Source of the DNA: Luteibacter sp. UNC138MFCol5.1
GTDB lineage: Bacteria > Pseudomonadota > Gammaproteobacteria > Xanthomonadales > Rhodanobacteraceae
Length of the DNA: 64,000 nt
Direction of reading: 5' to 3'
NCBI RefSeq assembly: GCF_900110505.1
Contig: NZ_FODZ01000001.1
Location: forward strand, 524,216 to 588,215
This document shows positions 40,526-49,893 of this stretch, one piece after another (position 1 is the first letter of the stretch; every line of letters starts with the position of its first letter). The notes beneath the pieces are model-generated. The model had not been told where the DNA came from. It did no database searches and saw only the letters and a list, made by a program, of their open reading frames with translations. The position numbers were made by a program, and so were the translations under genes.

Positions 40526-41586
40526 GCGGCCTCCGCGTTGGCGGTGCAGGCGTCCAGGACGGCACGGGTGACGGCGTCGGTGGAGGCGGTGCCACCGAGG
40601 TCGCGCGTCAGGTTGCCGTGCTCGAGCACGTGATCGACGGCCGCCTGGACGGCCGCCGCTTCCTCGGACAGTCCGAGCGAGTGGCGAAGCAGCATCGCCG
40701 CCGAGAGGATCGTGCCCAGCGGGTTTGCGAGCGACTGGCCGGCGATGTCGGGCGCGGAGCCGTGGATCGGCTCGTACACGCCCGCGCCGGGTCCACCCAC
40801 CGATGCCGACGGCGACAGGCCGAGCGAACCGGCCAGCACCGACGCTTCGTCGGTCAGGATGTCGCCGAACATGTTCTCGGTCACGATGACGTCGTAGTCG
40901 GCGGGACGCGTGAGCAGGTGCATCGCCATCGAGTCGACCAGCTGGTGTTCCAGCTCGACGTCGGGATAGTCGGCGGCGACGCGCGTCGCGACGGAGCGCC
41001 ACAGTCGCGACGTCTCCAGCACGTTCGCCTTGTCCACCGACGTCACCTTCCGGCGCCGCGTGCGCGCCAGCTCGAAGGCATGGCGGACCACGCGCTCGAC
41101 TTCGGCGACGCTGTAGCGGCATTCGTCGGTGGCGTCGTCGTCGCTGCGCGTCTTCGCGCCGAAGTAGATGCCGCCGGTGAGTTCACGGATGAAGACGAGA
41201 TCGACGCCCTTCGTGCGCTCCGGCTTCAGCGGCGACAGCGCCGCGGTGCGCGGATGCAGCTTCAGCGGGCGGACGTTGGCGAACACGCCGAGCAGCTTGC
41301 GCATGGCCAGCAACCCCTGTTCCGGGCGCACCGCCGCGTTCGGGTCCGACCACTTCGGTCCACCGACGGCGCCGAGCAGGATGGCGTCGGCGGCGAGCAG
41401 GGCTTCGCGCGTGGCGGGCGGCAGCGGATCGCCGAAGCGGTCGATGGCGTCGCCACCGATCGCATGCTCCGTGAACGTGAACTCGTGGCCGAAACGCCCG
41501 GCGACCTGGCGCAGCACGGCGACGCCGGCGGCGGCGACTTCCGGGCCGATGCCGTCACCCGGCAGTACGACGATCGAAGCCTTCAT
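40522..41586 (-). CDS. leuB: 3-isopropylmalate dehydrogenase
   Basis: NAD-dependent oxidative decarboxylase of leucine synthesis; 354 residues. [12 protein letters not shown] at the N-terminus, the catalytic [11 protein letters not shown] stretch, and [14 protein letters not shown] with the metal-binding Asp are visible. The start and stop overlap neighbouring genes by four bases each. Confidence 0.97.
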   Translation of the reverse strand: MKASIVVLPGDGIGPEVAAAGVAVLRQVAGRFGHEFTFTEHAIGGDAIDRFGDPLPPATREALLAADAILLGAVGGPKWSDPNAAVRPEQGLLAMRKLLGVFANVRPLKLHPRTAALSPLKPERTKGVDLVFIRELTGGIYFGAKTRSDDDATDECRYSVAEVERVVRHAFELARTRRRKVTSVDKANVLETSRLWRSVATRVAADYPDVELEHQLVDSMAMHLLTRPADYDVIVTENMFGDILTDEASVLAGSLGLSPSASVGGPGAGVYEPIHGSAPDIAGQSLANPLGTILSAAMLLRHSLGLSEEAAAVQAAVDHVLEHGNLTRDLGGTASTDAVTRAVLDACTANAEAA

Positions 41587-42179
41587 GCGGCTTTCTCCTG
41601 TTGGTGTTCGAAGGCGGCGATGTCGTCGGCCTGCTGGAGCAGGAAGCCCAGCTGGTCGACGCCGTTGAGCAGGCAGTGGCGCGAGAAAGCGTCGAGGTCG
41701 AAACGGATCGAGCCACCGTCGGGCAGCCGGATCGTTCCTTCCGCGATGTCGATGCGCAGCTCGGTACCCGGGTTGTCGAGCAGCCAGCGATGCTCGGCGT
41801 CGCTGACGACGATCGCGAGCAGGCCGTTCTTCAGCGCGTTGCCGCGGAAGATGTCCGCGATCTCGTTGGAGATGACGGCCTGGATGCCGTAATCGAGCAG
41901 CGCCCACGGCGCGTGCTCGCGCGACGAACCGCAGCCGAAGTTGCGGCCGGCCACCAGGATCGAGCATCCGCGCGCCTGCGGCTGGTTCAGCGGGAACGCC
42001 GGGTCGTCGCTGCCGTCCGCGGCATAACGCCAGTCCTGGAAGCAATGACGGCCGAGGCCGGTGCGCTCGGTGGTGGTGAGGAAACGGGCGGGAATGATCC
42101 GGTCCGTATCGATGTTCTCGTCGCGCAGCACCGCGGTGCGCGAATGCACGTAGGCGAGCGGGCGGGTGGTCTGGCTCAT
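41583..42179 (-). CDS. leuD: 3-isopropylmalate dehydratase small subunit
   Basis: Swivelling domain subunit of isopropylmalate isomerase, 198 residues. [15 protein letters not shown] and the [14 protein letters not shown] loop for substrate binding are intact. It overlaps leuC and leuB. Confidence 0.97.
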   Translation of the reverse strand: MSQTTRPLAYVHSRTAVLRDENIDTDRIIPARFLTTTERTGLGRHCFQDWRYAADGSDDPAFPLNQPQARGCSILVAGRNFGCGSSREHAPWALLDYGIQAVISNEIADIFRGNALKNGLLAIVVSDAEHRWLLDNPGTELRIDIAEGTIRLPDGGSIRFDLDAFSRHCLLNGVDQLGFLLQQADDIAAFEHQQEKAA

Positions 42180-43591
42180 GCGGCGACTTCCTGGTTCATG
42201 TATTCGCGGGGGTCGGCGACACGGCCGGCGACGGCCGACGCGGCGGCGACCAGCGGGCTGGCGAGCACGGTGCGTGCGCCCTTGCCCTGGCGTCCCTCGA
42301 AATTGCGATTGCTGGTGGCGACGACGAGCTGGCCCGGCTGGGCGAGATCGCCGTTCATGGCGATGCACATCGAGCAGCCCGGCTCGCGCCACTCGGCGCC
42401 CGCCGCGCGGAACACCTCGTGCAGGCCTTCCTGCTCGGCGGCGCGGCGCACCTGTTCGGAACCCGGCACGACGAGCATGCGCACGCCCTCGGCGACCTGA
42501 CGGCCGCGCAAGATGTCGGCGGCCGCGCGCAGATCGGACAGGCGCCCGTTCGTGCAGCTGCCGATGAAGACGACGTCGACGGCTTCGCCGGCGATCGGCT
42601 TGCCCGCGGTGACCTTCATGTAATCGAGCGCGCGCTGCTCGATCGCGTCGGCGGCGGCGGGAACCGGCGCGTGGATCGGCACGACCATGCCGGGATGCGT
42701 GCCATAGGTCACCGACGGCTGGATGGCCGAGGCGTCGATGCGCACTTCGCGGTCGTAACGCGCACCCTCGTCGCTCGGCAGGGTGCGCCAGTACGCGACA
42801 GCGCGATCCCACGCGTCGCCCTTCGGCGCGCGCTCGCGCCCTTCGAGCCACGCGAAGGTGGTCTCGTCCGGCGCGATCAGGCCCGCGCGGGCTCCCGCTT
42901 CGATCGACATGTTGCACACGGTCATGCGCTCTTCCATCGACAGCGCGCGGATCGCCTCGCCGGTGTACTCGAGCACATGGCCCGTGCCGCCGCCGATGCC
43001 GATCCGGCCGATGATGTGCAGGATCAGGTCCTTCGCGGTGACGCCGGCCTGCAGCGCACCGTCGACATGGATGGCGAACGATTTCGGCTTGCGCTGGAGC
43101 AGGCACTGCGTCGCCAGCACGTGCCCGACCTCGGTCGTGCCGATACCGAACGCCAGCGCGCCGAAGGCGCCGTGCGTCGCGGTGTGGCTGTCGCCGCAGA
43201 CGATGGTCATGCCGGGATGCGTCGCCCCGACTTCGGGACCGGCGACATGCACGATGCCGCGCTGCGGACTGTCCCAACCCATCAGGTCGACGCCGAACTC
43301 GCGCACGTTCGCTTCGAGCGTCGCGACCTGCGCTTCGGCTTCCTTCGTGTAGTAGGGACGCTTGCCGTCCGCGCCGGGCGGCAGCGTGGGCGTGGAGTGG
43401 TCGAGCGTGGCGAGCGTGCGGTCGGGCCGCCGCACGCGCAGGCCGCGCGAGCGCAGCTCGTCGAACGCCTGCGGCGAGGTGACCTCATGCACCAGGTGCA
43501 GGTCGATGTAGAGCACGCCCGGGGTGCTCTCGGTTTCGGCCTTGACCTGGTGGGCGTCCCACAGCTTGTCGAAGAGGGTCCGTGCGCTCAT
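42176..43591 (-). CDS. leuC: 3-isopropylmalate dehydratase large subunit
   Basis: [4Fe-4S] aconitase-family subunit of 471 residues. Cluster Cys are in FIGSCTNGR and [10 protein letters not shown]; the [14 protein letters not shown] block is intact. Overlaps ilvE and leuD by four bases. Confidence 0.97.
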   Translation of the reverse strand: MSARTLFDKLWDAHQVKAETESTPGVLYIDLHLVHEVTSPQAFDELRSRGLRVRRPDRTLATLDHSTPTLPPGADGKRPYYTKEAEAQVATLEANVREFGVDLMGWDSPQRGIVHVAGPEVGATHPGMTIVCGDSHTATHGAFGALAFGIGTTEVGHVLATQCLLQRKPKSFAIHVDGALQAGVTAKDLILHIIGRIGIGGGTGHVLEYTGEAIRALSMEERMTVCNMSIEAGARAGLIAPDETTFAWLEGRERAPKGDAWDRAVAYWRTLPSDEGARYDREVRIDASAIQPSVTYGTHPGMVVPIHAPVPAAADAIEQRALDYMKVTAGKPIAGEAVDVVFIGSCTNGRLSDLRAAADILRGRQVAEGVRMLVVPGSEQVRRAAEQEGLHEVFRAAGAEWREPGCSMCIAMNGDLAQPGQLVVATSNRNFEGRQGKGARTVLASPLVAAASAVAGRVADPREYMNQEVAA

Positions 43592-44535
43592 GCCGCGGCC
43601 CTCCCGCTGGTCGCTTCCTCGACCGGTGTCAGCCAGCCCCAGCGGTCCTCGGTGCGGCCGTCGAACAGGCCGAAGAACGCCTCCTGCAGCTGTCGCGTGA
43701 CGGGGCCCGGACGGCCGCTGCCGACCGGCTTGCGGTCCACGGAACGCACGGCCGTCACCTCGGCCGCCGTGCCCGTCATGAAGACTTCGTCGGCGAAGTA
43801 CAGCATCTCGCGCGGCAGCGACTGCTCGACGACGTCGAAGCCGCGATCCCGCGCGAGCGTCAGCACGGCGTCGCGTGTGATGCCGCACAGGATCGAGGAA
43901 GCGGCCGGCGGCGTATAGATGACGCCCTTGCGCACGATGAACAGGTTCTCGCCCGCGCCTTCGCTCAGCAAGCCGTCGGTACCCAGTGCGATGCCTTCGG
44001 CGTAACCGCCGTTGATGGCTTCGCGCGCGATCAGCTGGCTGTTGAGATAGTTGCCGCCCGCCTTCGCGCCGCTCGGGTAGGTGTTGGGCGCGGCGCGGTT
44101 CCACGACGACACGCACACGTCGACGCCTTTCTCGATCGCGTCGGCGCCGTGATACGCACCCCAGGGCAGGGCGATGATCGCGACGTCGACGGCGGTATCC
44201 AGCGACGGCGCGAGGCTGAAAGTGAAGCCGCTGCGGAACACGATCGGTCGCACGTAGGCCGACTGCAGGCCGTTCGCGACGATCACTTCGCGGCAGGCGC
44301 GATTGATCGTCGCCGCGTCGTACGGCATCGACAGGTCGTAGATGCGCGCCGAATGGAACAGTCGCTCGGTGTGCTCCTCGAGGCGGAAGTAGCGCGGGCC
44401 GTCCGGTGTGGCGTACACGCGCACGCCTTCGAAGACGGAGGATCCATAGTGCAGCGCATGCGCGCCGACATGCACGGTGGCGTCGGCCCAGGTCTTGATG
44501 CGACCGTTGTGCCAGAGATGGGTCGGGGCTTCCAT
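43588..44535 (-). CDS. ilvE: branched-chain amino acid aminotransferase
   Basis: PLP-dependent class IV aminotransferase for the last step of Val, Leu and Ile synthesis; 315 residues. The PLP-binding Lys is in [12 protein letters not shown] (about residue 160); the conserved Glu is in [17 protein letters not shown] precedes the ATG. It is the second structural gene of the unit. Confidence 0.95.
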   Translation of the reverse strand: MEAPTHLWHNGRIKTWADATVHVGAHALHYGSSVFEGVRVYATPDGPRYFRLEEHTERLFHSARIYDLSMPYDAATINRACREVIVANGLQSAYVRPIVFRSGFTFSLAPSLDTAVDVAIIALPWGAYHGADAIEKGVDVCVSSWNRAAPNTYPSGAKAGGNYLNSQLIAREAINGGYAEGIALGTDGLLSEGAGENLFIVRKGVIYTPPAASSILCGITRDAVLTLARDRGFDVVEQSLPREMLYFADEVFMTGTAAEVTAVRSVDRKPVGSGRPGPVTRQLQEAFFGLFDGRTEDRWGWLTPVEEATSGRAAA

Positions 44536-44545
44536 GGATCCTCCT

Positions 44546-45775
44546 TCAGGACTCGACCGCGACGCGCGCGGCGGTGGTGGTGTCTTCGTACTCGCGCATC
44601 AGTGCGACGAGATCGTCGTTGGTGACCGAGCGCTGGCTGTCCGCCAGCACTTTGAATCGCTCGAACACGGCGTCCAGTGTCGCGTCGTCCATCTCGTAAT
44701 CGAGCTCGACCAGGCGCTGGCGCAGCGCGTGCCGGCCCGAGTGCTTGCCGAGGACGAGCGAGGTCTTCGCGCCGACGTCCTGCGGACGCATGATTTCGTA
44801 GGTGCCGCGGTGCTTGAGCATGCCGTGCTGGTGGATGCCGGATTCGTGCGCGAACGCGTTGTCGCCCACGATGGCCTTGTTGCGAGGTACCGGCTGGCCC
44901 GTCACCTCCGCCAGCAGGCGCGACGTCGGGAACAGGCGTTGGGTGACGATGCCCGTGTCGACACGGAACAGCGGCGCGCGCGTGTGCAGCGCCATCACCA
45001 CTTCCTCGAGCGCCGCGTTGCCCGCGCGCTCGCCGATGCCGTTGATCGTGCACTCGACCTGACGCGCGCCCGCGCTGATGGCGGCCAGGCTATTGGCCAC
45101 CGCCATGCCCAGGTCGTCGTGGCAATGCGCGGAGAACACGACCTTGTCCGCACCGCGCACGTGCTGGCGCAGGTAGGTAAACATGGCGGTGATTTCGGAG
45201 GGGGTGACGTAACCGACGGTGTCGGGCGCGTTGAGGACGCTGGCGCCGGCTTCGACGGCGACCGAGAAGATCTCGGCGAGGTATTCCGGCTCGGTGCGCA
45301 GCGCGTCTTCGGCTGAAAATTCGACTTCGTGTGCGAGGGCCTTGGCCCGCATGATCGCCGCGGCGGCGATGTCGATGACTTCTTGCTTGCTCTTGCCCAG
45401 CTTGTGTTCGCGATGCAGCGGCGATGTGGACAGGAACAGGTGGATCCGTGAATGCCTGGCACCTTCCAGTGCCTTGCCCGCGCTATCGATGTCGGCATTC
45501 TGACATCGGGCCAGCGCGGCGACCGTGGGTGTCTTCAGCACCCTGGCGATCTCCGCCACGGCGGCGAAATCGTCGGGTGAGGCCTGCGGAAAACCGGCTT
45601 CGATGATGTCGACGCCCAGTTCTTCCAGGGCATGCGCCATGCGCAACTTCGCGCGCCGGTCCATCGAGAAGCCGGGGGCTTGCTCGCCGTCGCGCAAGGT
45701 CGTGTCGAAGATGCGCACGCGTCCGCCTACGTCGCTGTCGACGGCGTCGGTGCTGCCCTGGTGTGCTGGATTCAT
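44546..45775 (-). CDS. leuA: 2-isopropylmalate synthase, short form
   Basis: First committed enzyme of leucine synthesis (acetyl-CoA plus 2-oxoisovalerate); 409 residues. The DRE-TIM barrel has [12 protein letters not shown] (about 24-35) and SAHCHDD; the linker subdomain has [10 protein letters not shown] and [11 protein letters not shown]. The usual C-terminal allosteric leucine-binding domain (about 110 more residues) is absent; the gene ends ten bases before ilvE. ATG 45775 is chosen because GGAG lies six bases upstream. Feedback by leucine is likely altered, which leaves the attenuator as the evident control. Confidence 0.93.
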   Translation of the reverse strand: MNPAHQGSTDAVDSDVGGRVRIFDTTLRDGEQAPGFSMDRRAKLRMAHALEELGVDIIEAGFPQASPDDFAAVAEIARVLKTPTVAALARCQNADIDSAGKALEGARHSRIHLFLSTSPLHREHKLGKSKQEVIDIAAAAIMRAKALAHEVEFSAEDALRTEPEYLAEIFSVAVEAGASVLNAPDTVGYVTPSEITAMFTYLRQHVRGADKVVFSAHCHDDLGMAVANSLAAISAGARQVECTINGIGERAGNAALEEVVMALHTRAPLFRVDTGIVTQRLFPTSRLLAEVTGQPVPRNKAIVGDNAFAHESGIHQHGMLKHRGTYEIMRPQDVGAKTSLVLGKHSGRHALRQRLVELDYEMDDATLDAVFERFKVLADSQRSVTNDDLVALMREYEDTTTAARVAVES

Positions 45776-45812
45776 GTCTGGCTCCGCTCGTTGATGAGGC
45801 GGGCCGGGCAAC

Positions 45813-45844
45813 AAAAAACCCCGCATCCGTTTCCGGGTGCGGGG
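45813..45844 (-). terminator. leu-ilv attenuator terminator
   Basis: On the minus strand: CCCCGCA-C-CCG-GAAA-CGG-A-TGCGGGG and then six T. A strong intrinsic terminator in the leader, between the leader peptide and leuA. Its 5' arm can instead pair with a leader segment at 45904-45897. Confidence 0.88.
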
Positions 45845-45892
45845 TTCTTTGGGAGTCTTCAGGTCGTTTTCTTGCTACCTGGACACTTGCCC

Positions 45893-46021
45893 TCAGCCCG
45901 CACCTCCGCAGGTAATAAGTACAAGGCTAATAAGAAGGAGGCCGCTGCCGAGACGCAGCTTGCCGACCACCGACGTAAGTCGGTTCAGGTCAATGCGGCC
46001 ATGGGTGTTGCGCTGCGTCAT
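45893..46021 (-). CDS. leu-ilv operon leader peptide
   Basis: Short ORF of 42 codons. Codons 28-36 read L-L-L-I-S-L-V-L-I (five Leu, two Ile, one Val), the products of the genes downstream. The ORF ends 49 bases before the terminator stem. A pairing GGTGCGGG (45904-45897) with CCCGCACC (45843-45836) gives the antiterminator; CCTCC at 45941-45937, within the Leu codons, can pair with GGAGG at 45907-45903 as the competing early hairpin. Stalling at the Leu/Ile/Val codons would free the antiterminator arm. The ATG has no ribosome binding site and sits at the predicted transcript start. Confidence 0.85.
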   Translation of the reverse strand: MTQRNTHGRIDLNRLTSVVGKLRLGSGLLLISLVLITCGGAG

Positions 46022-46029
46022 GTGATCGA

Positions 46030-46058
46030 ACGTAAGGCAGGTCGACGACCCGTGTCAA
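46030..46058 (-). promoter_or_regulatory. leu-ilv operon promoter
   Basis: TTGACA (46058-46053), a 17-base spacer and TTACGT (46035-46030), with an A/T-rich stretch (AAAAAGTTT) upstream that may act as an UP element. The predicted start point is within a few bases of the leader-peptide ATG (46021). Confidence 0.75.
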
Positions 46059-46085
46059 CACTTACGAACGAAACTTTTTCCCGCG

Positions 46086-46101
46086 AGACGTCCAGACGTC
46101 C
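46086..46101. promoter_or_regulatory. tandem GACGTC boxes upstream of the leu-ilv promoter
   Basis: AGACGTCC is repeated twice head to tail, each copy with the palindrome GACGTC, 28-43 bases upstream of the -35 box. The position fits an activator site. No regulator is identified. Confidence 0.4.
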
Positions 46102-46135
46102 AAATAATGCGACGTGCGGCACGCTTCCATATATC

Positions 46136-47413
46136 TCACCACGACCGGAGCCAATTCGCGAAAATTAGCGGATCGGCCGTCATCGGTTCGGCCTCGGCGT
46201 CGCGCGAGAGCATGGCGGCCAACGCCTCCGGCACTTCGATGGGGTGTCCGACGAGCGGCTCGACGATGGATTCGAACTTGGCCGGATGCGCGGTGGCGGC
46301 GATCGTCCACGCGCGACGGTCGCCCGCCATGCGCCGGCGTTCGAACACACGTATGGCCGTGGCCGTATGCGGACAGAACACTTCGCCATCCGCGACCGCA
46401 TGGCGGTGGATCACGTCGCGGATGGCCGCGTCGTCGACGCTCTCCGCGGCACCGTTCATGCGTGTGGCGCTCTCGTCGCCGAACAGATGGCGCAGGCGCT
46501 CGAAGTTGCTCGGCGCCCCCACATCCATCGCGTTCGCGATCGTGGGGATCGCATCGCGCGGACGGTACGGCATGCCGCCGAAGAAGTCGGGCAGTGTTTC
46601 GTTGGCGTTACAGGCGAACACCACGTCGCCGATGGGCAGGCCCAGCTCGCGCGCCCACAGGCATGCCACGGCATTGCCGAGGTTGCCGGTCGGCACGATG
46701 GCGTTCATCGGGCCATCCGCCTGCAACGACGCATGGCCGAAATACGCCATCTGCGGCAGAAGGCGGCCCAGGCTGATGCTGTTGGCGGACGAAAGCGGCA
46801 CGTCGGCCTGCAGGGCGTCGTCGCCCAGCGCGCCTTTGACCAGCCGCTGGCAGTCGTCGAAGCTGCCTTCCACGCGCAGCGCGCGCACGTTGCCGCCGAA
46901 GCTCCCCAGCTGGTGCGCCTGCCTCGGCGATACGCGGTTGTCGGGGTAGAGGATGGCGACCCGGAAACCGGGCAGGCCATGAAATGCGGCACCGACCGCG
47001 GCGCCCGTGTCGCCGGACGTGGCGACGAGGATCGTCAGGGGGCCGTCCGCCGCGCGGCGCAGGCGCACGAGGCACGCCGCGAGGAAGCGCGCGCCGAAAT
47101 CCTTGAACGCGGCGGTCGGTCCGTGGAACAGCTCGAGCACGTGCGCGCCGTCGATGCGCAGTTCGCGCCGCGGCGCCGGATGCGCGAAGGCCTCGGCGCA
47201 GATCGCGGGCAGCTCGTCGGCGAGCGGATCGCCGGCGAAGAATGGTTCCAGCATATGCAAGGCCGTACCGGCCAGATAGCCCGCGTCGGCGGGAGGCGAC
47301 ACGCGTGGCATCGCCTCGGGCACGTAGAGGCCGCCATCCGGCGCGAGGCCCGCCGCGATGGCGGCCGACAGTCCGACCGGCGCGGCGACGCCGCGCGTGC
47401 TGACATAACGCAT
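46136..47413 (-). CDS. thrC: threonine synthase
   Basis: PLP enzyme of 425 residues that makes threonine from O-phosphohomoserine. It starts MRYVSTRGVAAPVG; the PLP Lys is in TAAFKDFGARF, with VATSGDTGAAVG as the phosphate-binding loop. It starts two bases after the thrB stop. No terminator is seen before the leu-ilv promoter, so some read-through is possible. Confidence 0.95.
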   Translation of the reverse strand: MRYVSTRGVAAPVGLSAAIAAGLAPDGGLYVPEAMPRVSPPADAGYLAGTALHMLEPFFAGDPLADELPAICAEAFAHPAPRRELRIDGAHVLELFHGPTAAFKDFGARFLAACLVRLRRAADGPLTILVATSGDTGAAVGAAFHGLPGFRVAILYPDNRVSPRQAHQLGSFGGNVRALRVEGSFDDCQRLVKGALGDDALQADVPLSSANSISLGRLLPQMAYFGHASLQADGPMNAIVPTGNLGNAVACLWARELGLPIGDVVFACNANETLPDFFGGMPYRPRDAIPTIANAMDVGAPSNFERLRHLFGDESATRMNGAAESVDDAAIRDVIHRHAVADGEVFCPHTATAIRVFERRRMAGDRRAWTIAATAHPAKFESIVEPLVGHPIEVPEALAAMLSRDAEAEPMTADPLIFANWLRSW

Positions 47414-47415
47414 CG

Positions 47416-48366
47416 TCACAGCACCCGGGCGGCGGGGCCGTCGATCGGGGCGACGAGCACGTCGCTCGGGTGACCCGCGGCGAGGAAGGCCGCATGCATG
47501 TCGCGCGCGGCGGCGGCGGCGGAATCCCTGTCCTCGAACCAGCCGAAGACGCTCGGTCCGGCGCCGGAAATGCTCGCGCCGAGCGCGCCGTGGTCGAGCG
47601 CCGCCTGTTTCACCTGCGCGAAGCCGGGGATCAACGGCGCGCGTCGCGGTTCGACGAGCACGTCGGAGAGCCCGTCGCGCACCAGCGCCGCGTCGCCGCG
47701 ATAGCAGCCGGCGAGCACCATGGCGAGGTTGGCGCTCTGCGCCACGAACTCGCCGAGCGCATAGTGCCCGGCCAGCGCGGCACGGGCCTTGCGCGTCTCC
47801 AGCACCACGTGCGGATGCACGAGCGCGCAATGCCATTCGGCGGGAATCGGGATGCGCACGAGGCGGTGCTCCGTGGCGAGCACGAGTCCGCCGAGCAGCA
47901 TGGGGCCGAGGTTGTCGCCGTGACGGCTGCCGCTGGCGACTACTTCGCCGTCGAGGGCGAAGGGGTAGAGCGCTTCGCGCGGTAGCGATTCGTCGAGCAG
48001 TTCGTTCGCGGCGACGACGGCGGCGACACAGGACGCGGCGGAGCCGCCCATGCCGGAGCCCAGCGCAATGCCTTTATGCAGTGTCAGCTCGAAGCCGAAC
48101 GGCAACGCGAGCCCGCGCATCATGGACAGCAGCGCGGCGCCGGCGGTGTTTTCGGCGGCGGCCATGGGCAGGTCGGTGATCACGCCATCGATGGCCGCGA
48201 TGCGCACCTCGCGTTCGGCGATGCGACGCACGTCGGCGCGATCGCCGGCACCTTCCACGGTATGGCCGAGGATGTCGAAGCCGATGCCGACGTTGCCGAC
48301 GCTGGCGTATGCCTCGGCGATGGCGACATCCGCACGGACGAGGGGCGAGGATTGTTCTTTCAGCAT
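47416..48366 (-). CDS. thrB: homoserine kinase (GHMP family)
   Basis: Phosphorylates homoserine; 316 residues. The GHMP ATP loop is in [15 protein letters not shown] (about residue 102), and [13 protein letters not shown] lies near the C-terminus. The start codon overlaps the end of hom by seven bases. Confidence 0.94.
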   Translation of the reverse strand: MLKEQSSPLVRADVAIAEAYASVGNVGIGFDILGHTVEGAGDRADVRRIAEREVRIAAIDGVITDLPMAAAENTAGAALLSMMRGLALPFGFELTLHKGIALGSGMGGSAASCVAAVVAANELLDESLPREALYPFALDGEVVASGSRHGDNLGPMLLGGLVLATEHRLVRIPIPAEWHCALVHPHVVLETRKARAALAGHYALGEFVAQSANLAMVLAGCYRGDAALVRDGLSDVLVEPRRAPLIPGFAQVKQAALDHGALGASISGAGPSVFGWFEDRDSAAAAARDMHAAFLAAGHPSDVLVAPIDGPAARVL

Positions 48367-49508
48367 GCGCACCGTTTTACTCCCATCGCGCCCGCCACGC
48401 GCAGCAGGTCGGTGAATACCGCTGCCGCCGTGACCTCGGGGCCGGCACCCGGCCCCTGGACGACCAGCGCATTGTCGCAGTAACGGCGCGTGGCGAAACG
48501 CAGGACGTTGTCCGTCAGTTGGGCGTGTGCGAAGACATGGTCGCGCGGCACCACCTGCACGCCCACCGAGCCGTGGCGGCCATCGAACCGCGCCACGTGG
48601 CGCAGTACACCACCCGCCATGCGTGCTTCGGCCAGCAGCACCGCCATGGGACCGTCGAGCGCGGCGAGGCCGGCCATGAAGTCGTCGCGCGACGCATCCG
48701 CCAGCGGGGCGGGAACGAGGCTGCGCACGGCGATGTCGTCGAGCGAGAGGGCGACCCCCGCCTCGCGCGCCAGGATGACGAGCTTGCGCGCGACGTCCAT
48801 GCCGGAAAGATCGTCGCGGGGATCGGGCTCGGTGTAACCCATCGCGTGGGCCTCGCGGACCAGCGCCGAGAACGGCACGGACCCGTCGAAGCGGTTGAGC
48901 AGCCACGCCAGCGTGCCCGAGAGCATGCCCTCCACCGCCATGAGCTCGTCACCGGTGTCGAGCAGGTCGCGCAGCGTCTGCACCACGGGCAGGCCGGCGC
49001 CGACCGTGCCCTCGTAATGGATGCTCGCGCCGCTGGCCGCGGCCGCGGCGCCGATCCGCCGCCAGCGCTCGAGCGGGCCGCTGCCGGCCCGCTTGTTGGG
49101 CGTGACCACGTGGATGCCCGCACCGATCCACCCCGCGTAGTGGTCCGCCACGGCATCGCTGGCACTGCAGTCCGCGAGCACGGCCGGTTCGCCGTGCTCG
49201 CCCGCGACATATGCGGCGAACTCGTCGAGTTCCGCCGGTCGCCAGGTCTGCGCGCCGTGGGTGCGTCCGTTGAGGGCGTCGTCGTCGCAGTCCAGCCACA
49301 TGTGCCGGCTATCGCAAACGGCGCGCAGCCGGAGGTCGAGGTGGCAGTCGCGCAGCAGGCGCGGCGCGGCGGCGCGCAGCTGGGCGAGCAGGGCGGTGCC
49401 GACCTTGCCGGGCCCCACGATGCCGAGGTTCACGACGAGCGGGGCCACGGCCGCGCGCGCGGGCGCGGCACGTAGCGGTGAGCGGTGGGGAGCGATGGCG
49501 ATGGACAC
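48360..49508 (-). CDS. hom: homoserine dehydrogenase, monofunctional
   Basis: NAD(P)-dependent enzyme of 382 residues that reduces aspartate semialdehyde to homoserine. It is like the C-terminal half of Thr[12 protein letters not shown] nucleotide loop (about 27-37), [22 protein letters not shown] and [15 protein letters not shown] with the catalytic Asp and Lys region. No aspartokinase domain precedes it, and no separate one is in the window. The start is GTG 49508 with GGAGG eight bases upstream; that site can be covered by an upstream leader segment. Confidence 0.92.
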   Translation of the reverse strand: MSIAIAPHRSPLRAAPARAAVAPLVVNLGIVGPGKVGTALLAQLRAAAPRLLRDCHLDLRLRAVCDSRHMWLDCDDDALNGRTHGAQTWRPAELDEFAAYVAGEHGEPAVLADCSASDAVADHYAGWIGAGIHVVTPNKRAGSGPLERWRRIGAAAAASGASIHYEGTVGAGLPVVQTLRDLLDTGDELMAVEGMLSGTLAWLLNRFDGSVPFSALVREAHAMGYTEPDPRDDLSGMDVARKLVILAREAGVALSLDDIAVRSLVPAPLADASRDDFMAGLAALDGPMAVLLAEARMAGGVLRHVARFDGRHGSVGVQVVPRDHVFAHAQLTDNVLRFATRRYCDNALVVQGPGAGPEVTAAAVFTDLLRVAGAMGVKRCAC

Positions 49509-49514
49509 GGGTCA

Positions 49515-49570
49515 AGCCTCCGGTGGAAGGCCCGTTCGTCGCGTCAGGTGGGATGTCGGCTGTCGAGGCT
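49515..49570 (-). promoter_or_regulatory. possible Shine-Dalgarno sequester of hom
   Basis: AGCCTC (49570-49565) is complementary to GAGGCT (49520-49515), which holds the hom ribosome binding site. A competing hairpin, CTGTCG (49616-49611) with CGACAG (49565-49560), starts five bases after the leader-peptide stop and shares a base with the first pairing. This layout would couple hom translation to leader translation. Confidence 0.45.
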
Positions 49571-49620
49571 CCGGCGCCGGTCCCGTCCTGCGGGAGGTCG
49601 GGGCCGGCAGCGACAGGGAA

Positions 49621-49752
49621 CTAAGCGCGCGCGGACTCCGATCCTCCGACCGTGGTAGTGGTCGTGGTTGTCGTCGTCGCGGTGGAAAGGAACGCGGGCG
49701 CGCCGGCCGTGAGGGCCGGGAAGGAACGCAGCGCTGGCGCGTGGTTGGACAT
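49621..49752 (-). CDS. threonine operon leader peptide
   Basis: Short ORF of 43 codons with nine Thr codons in a row (codons 26-34), directly upstream of hom-thrB-thrC. A classical threonine attenuator peptide would also contain Ile codons; this one has none. No U-tract terminator follows, unlike in E. coli. The ATG has no ribosome binding site and lies seven bases after a predicted -10 box. Confidence 0.82.
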   Translation of the reverse strand: MSNHAPALRSFPALTAGAPAFLSTATTTTTTTTTVGGSESARA

Positions 49753-49759
49753 GGCCCGA

Positions 49760-49788
49760 CGTTATGCCCGGGTCTCGGGGGCTGTCAA
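49760..49788 (-). promoter_or_regulatory. thr operon promoter
   Basis: On the minus strand TTGACA, a 17-base spacer and ATAACG, then seven bases to the leader-peptide ATG at 49752. It overlaps no other gene. Confidence 0.65.
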
Positions 49789-49816
49789 GCGGCCGGATGG
49801 CCTAGGGGCTGCTCTC

Positions 49817-49884
49817 ACAGGAGCGGACCGGCCGCGATGGGTGCTTGCTTCGAGTCTCCATCGCGGCCAGGTCCGCTCCTACAG
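49817..49884. repeat. REP pair in inverted orientation
   Basis: CAGGAGCGGACCGGCCGCGATGG and the inverted CCATCGCGGCCAGGTCCGCTCCTA around about 20 bases, between the thr promoter and the end of cpdB. A long hairpin that may mark the cpdB 3' end. Confidence 0.75.
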
Positions 49885-49893
49885 GTGGCGTGG

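Noticed and set aside
49509..49620. An intrinsic terminator in the thr leader
   Set aside because: GC-rich hairpins can form, but none is followed by a T-tract on the minus strand.
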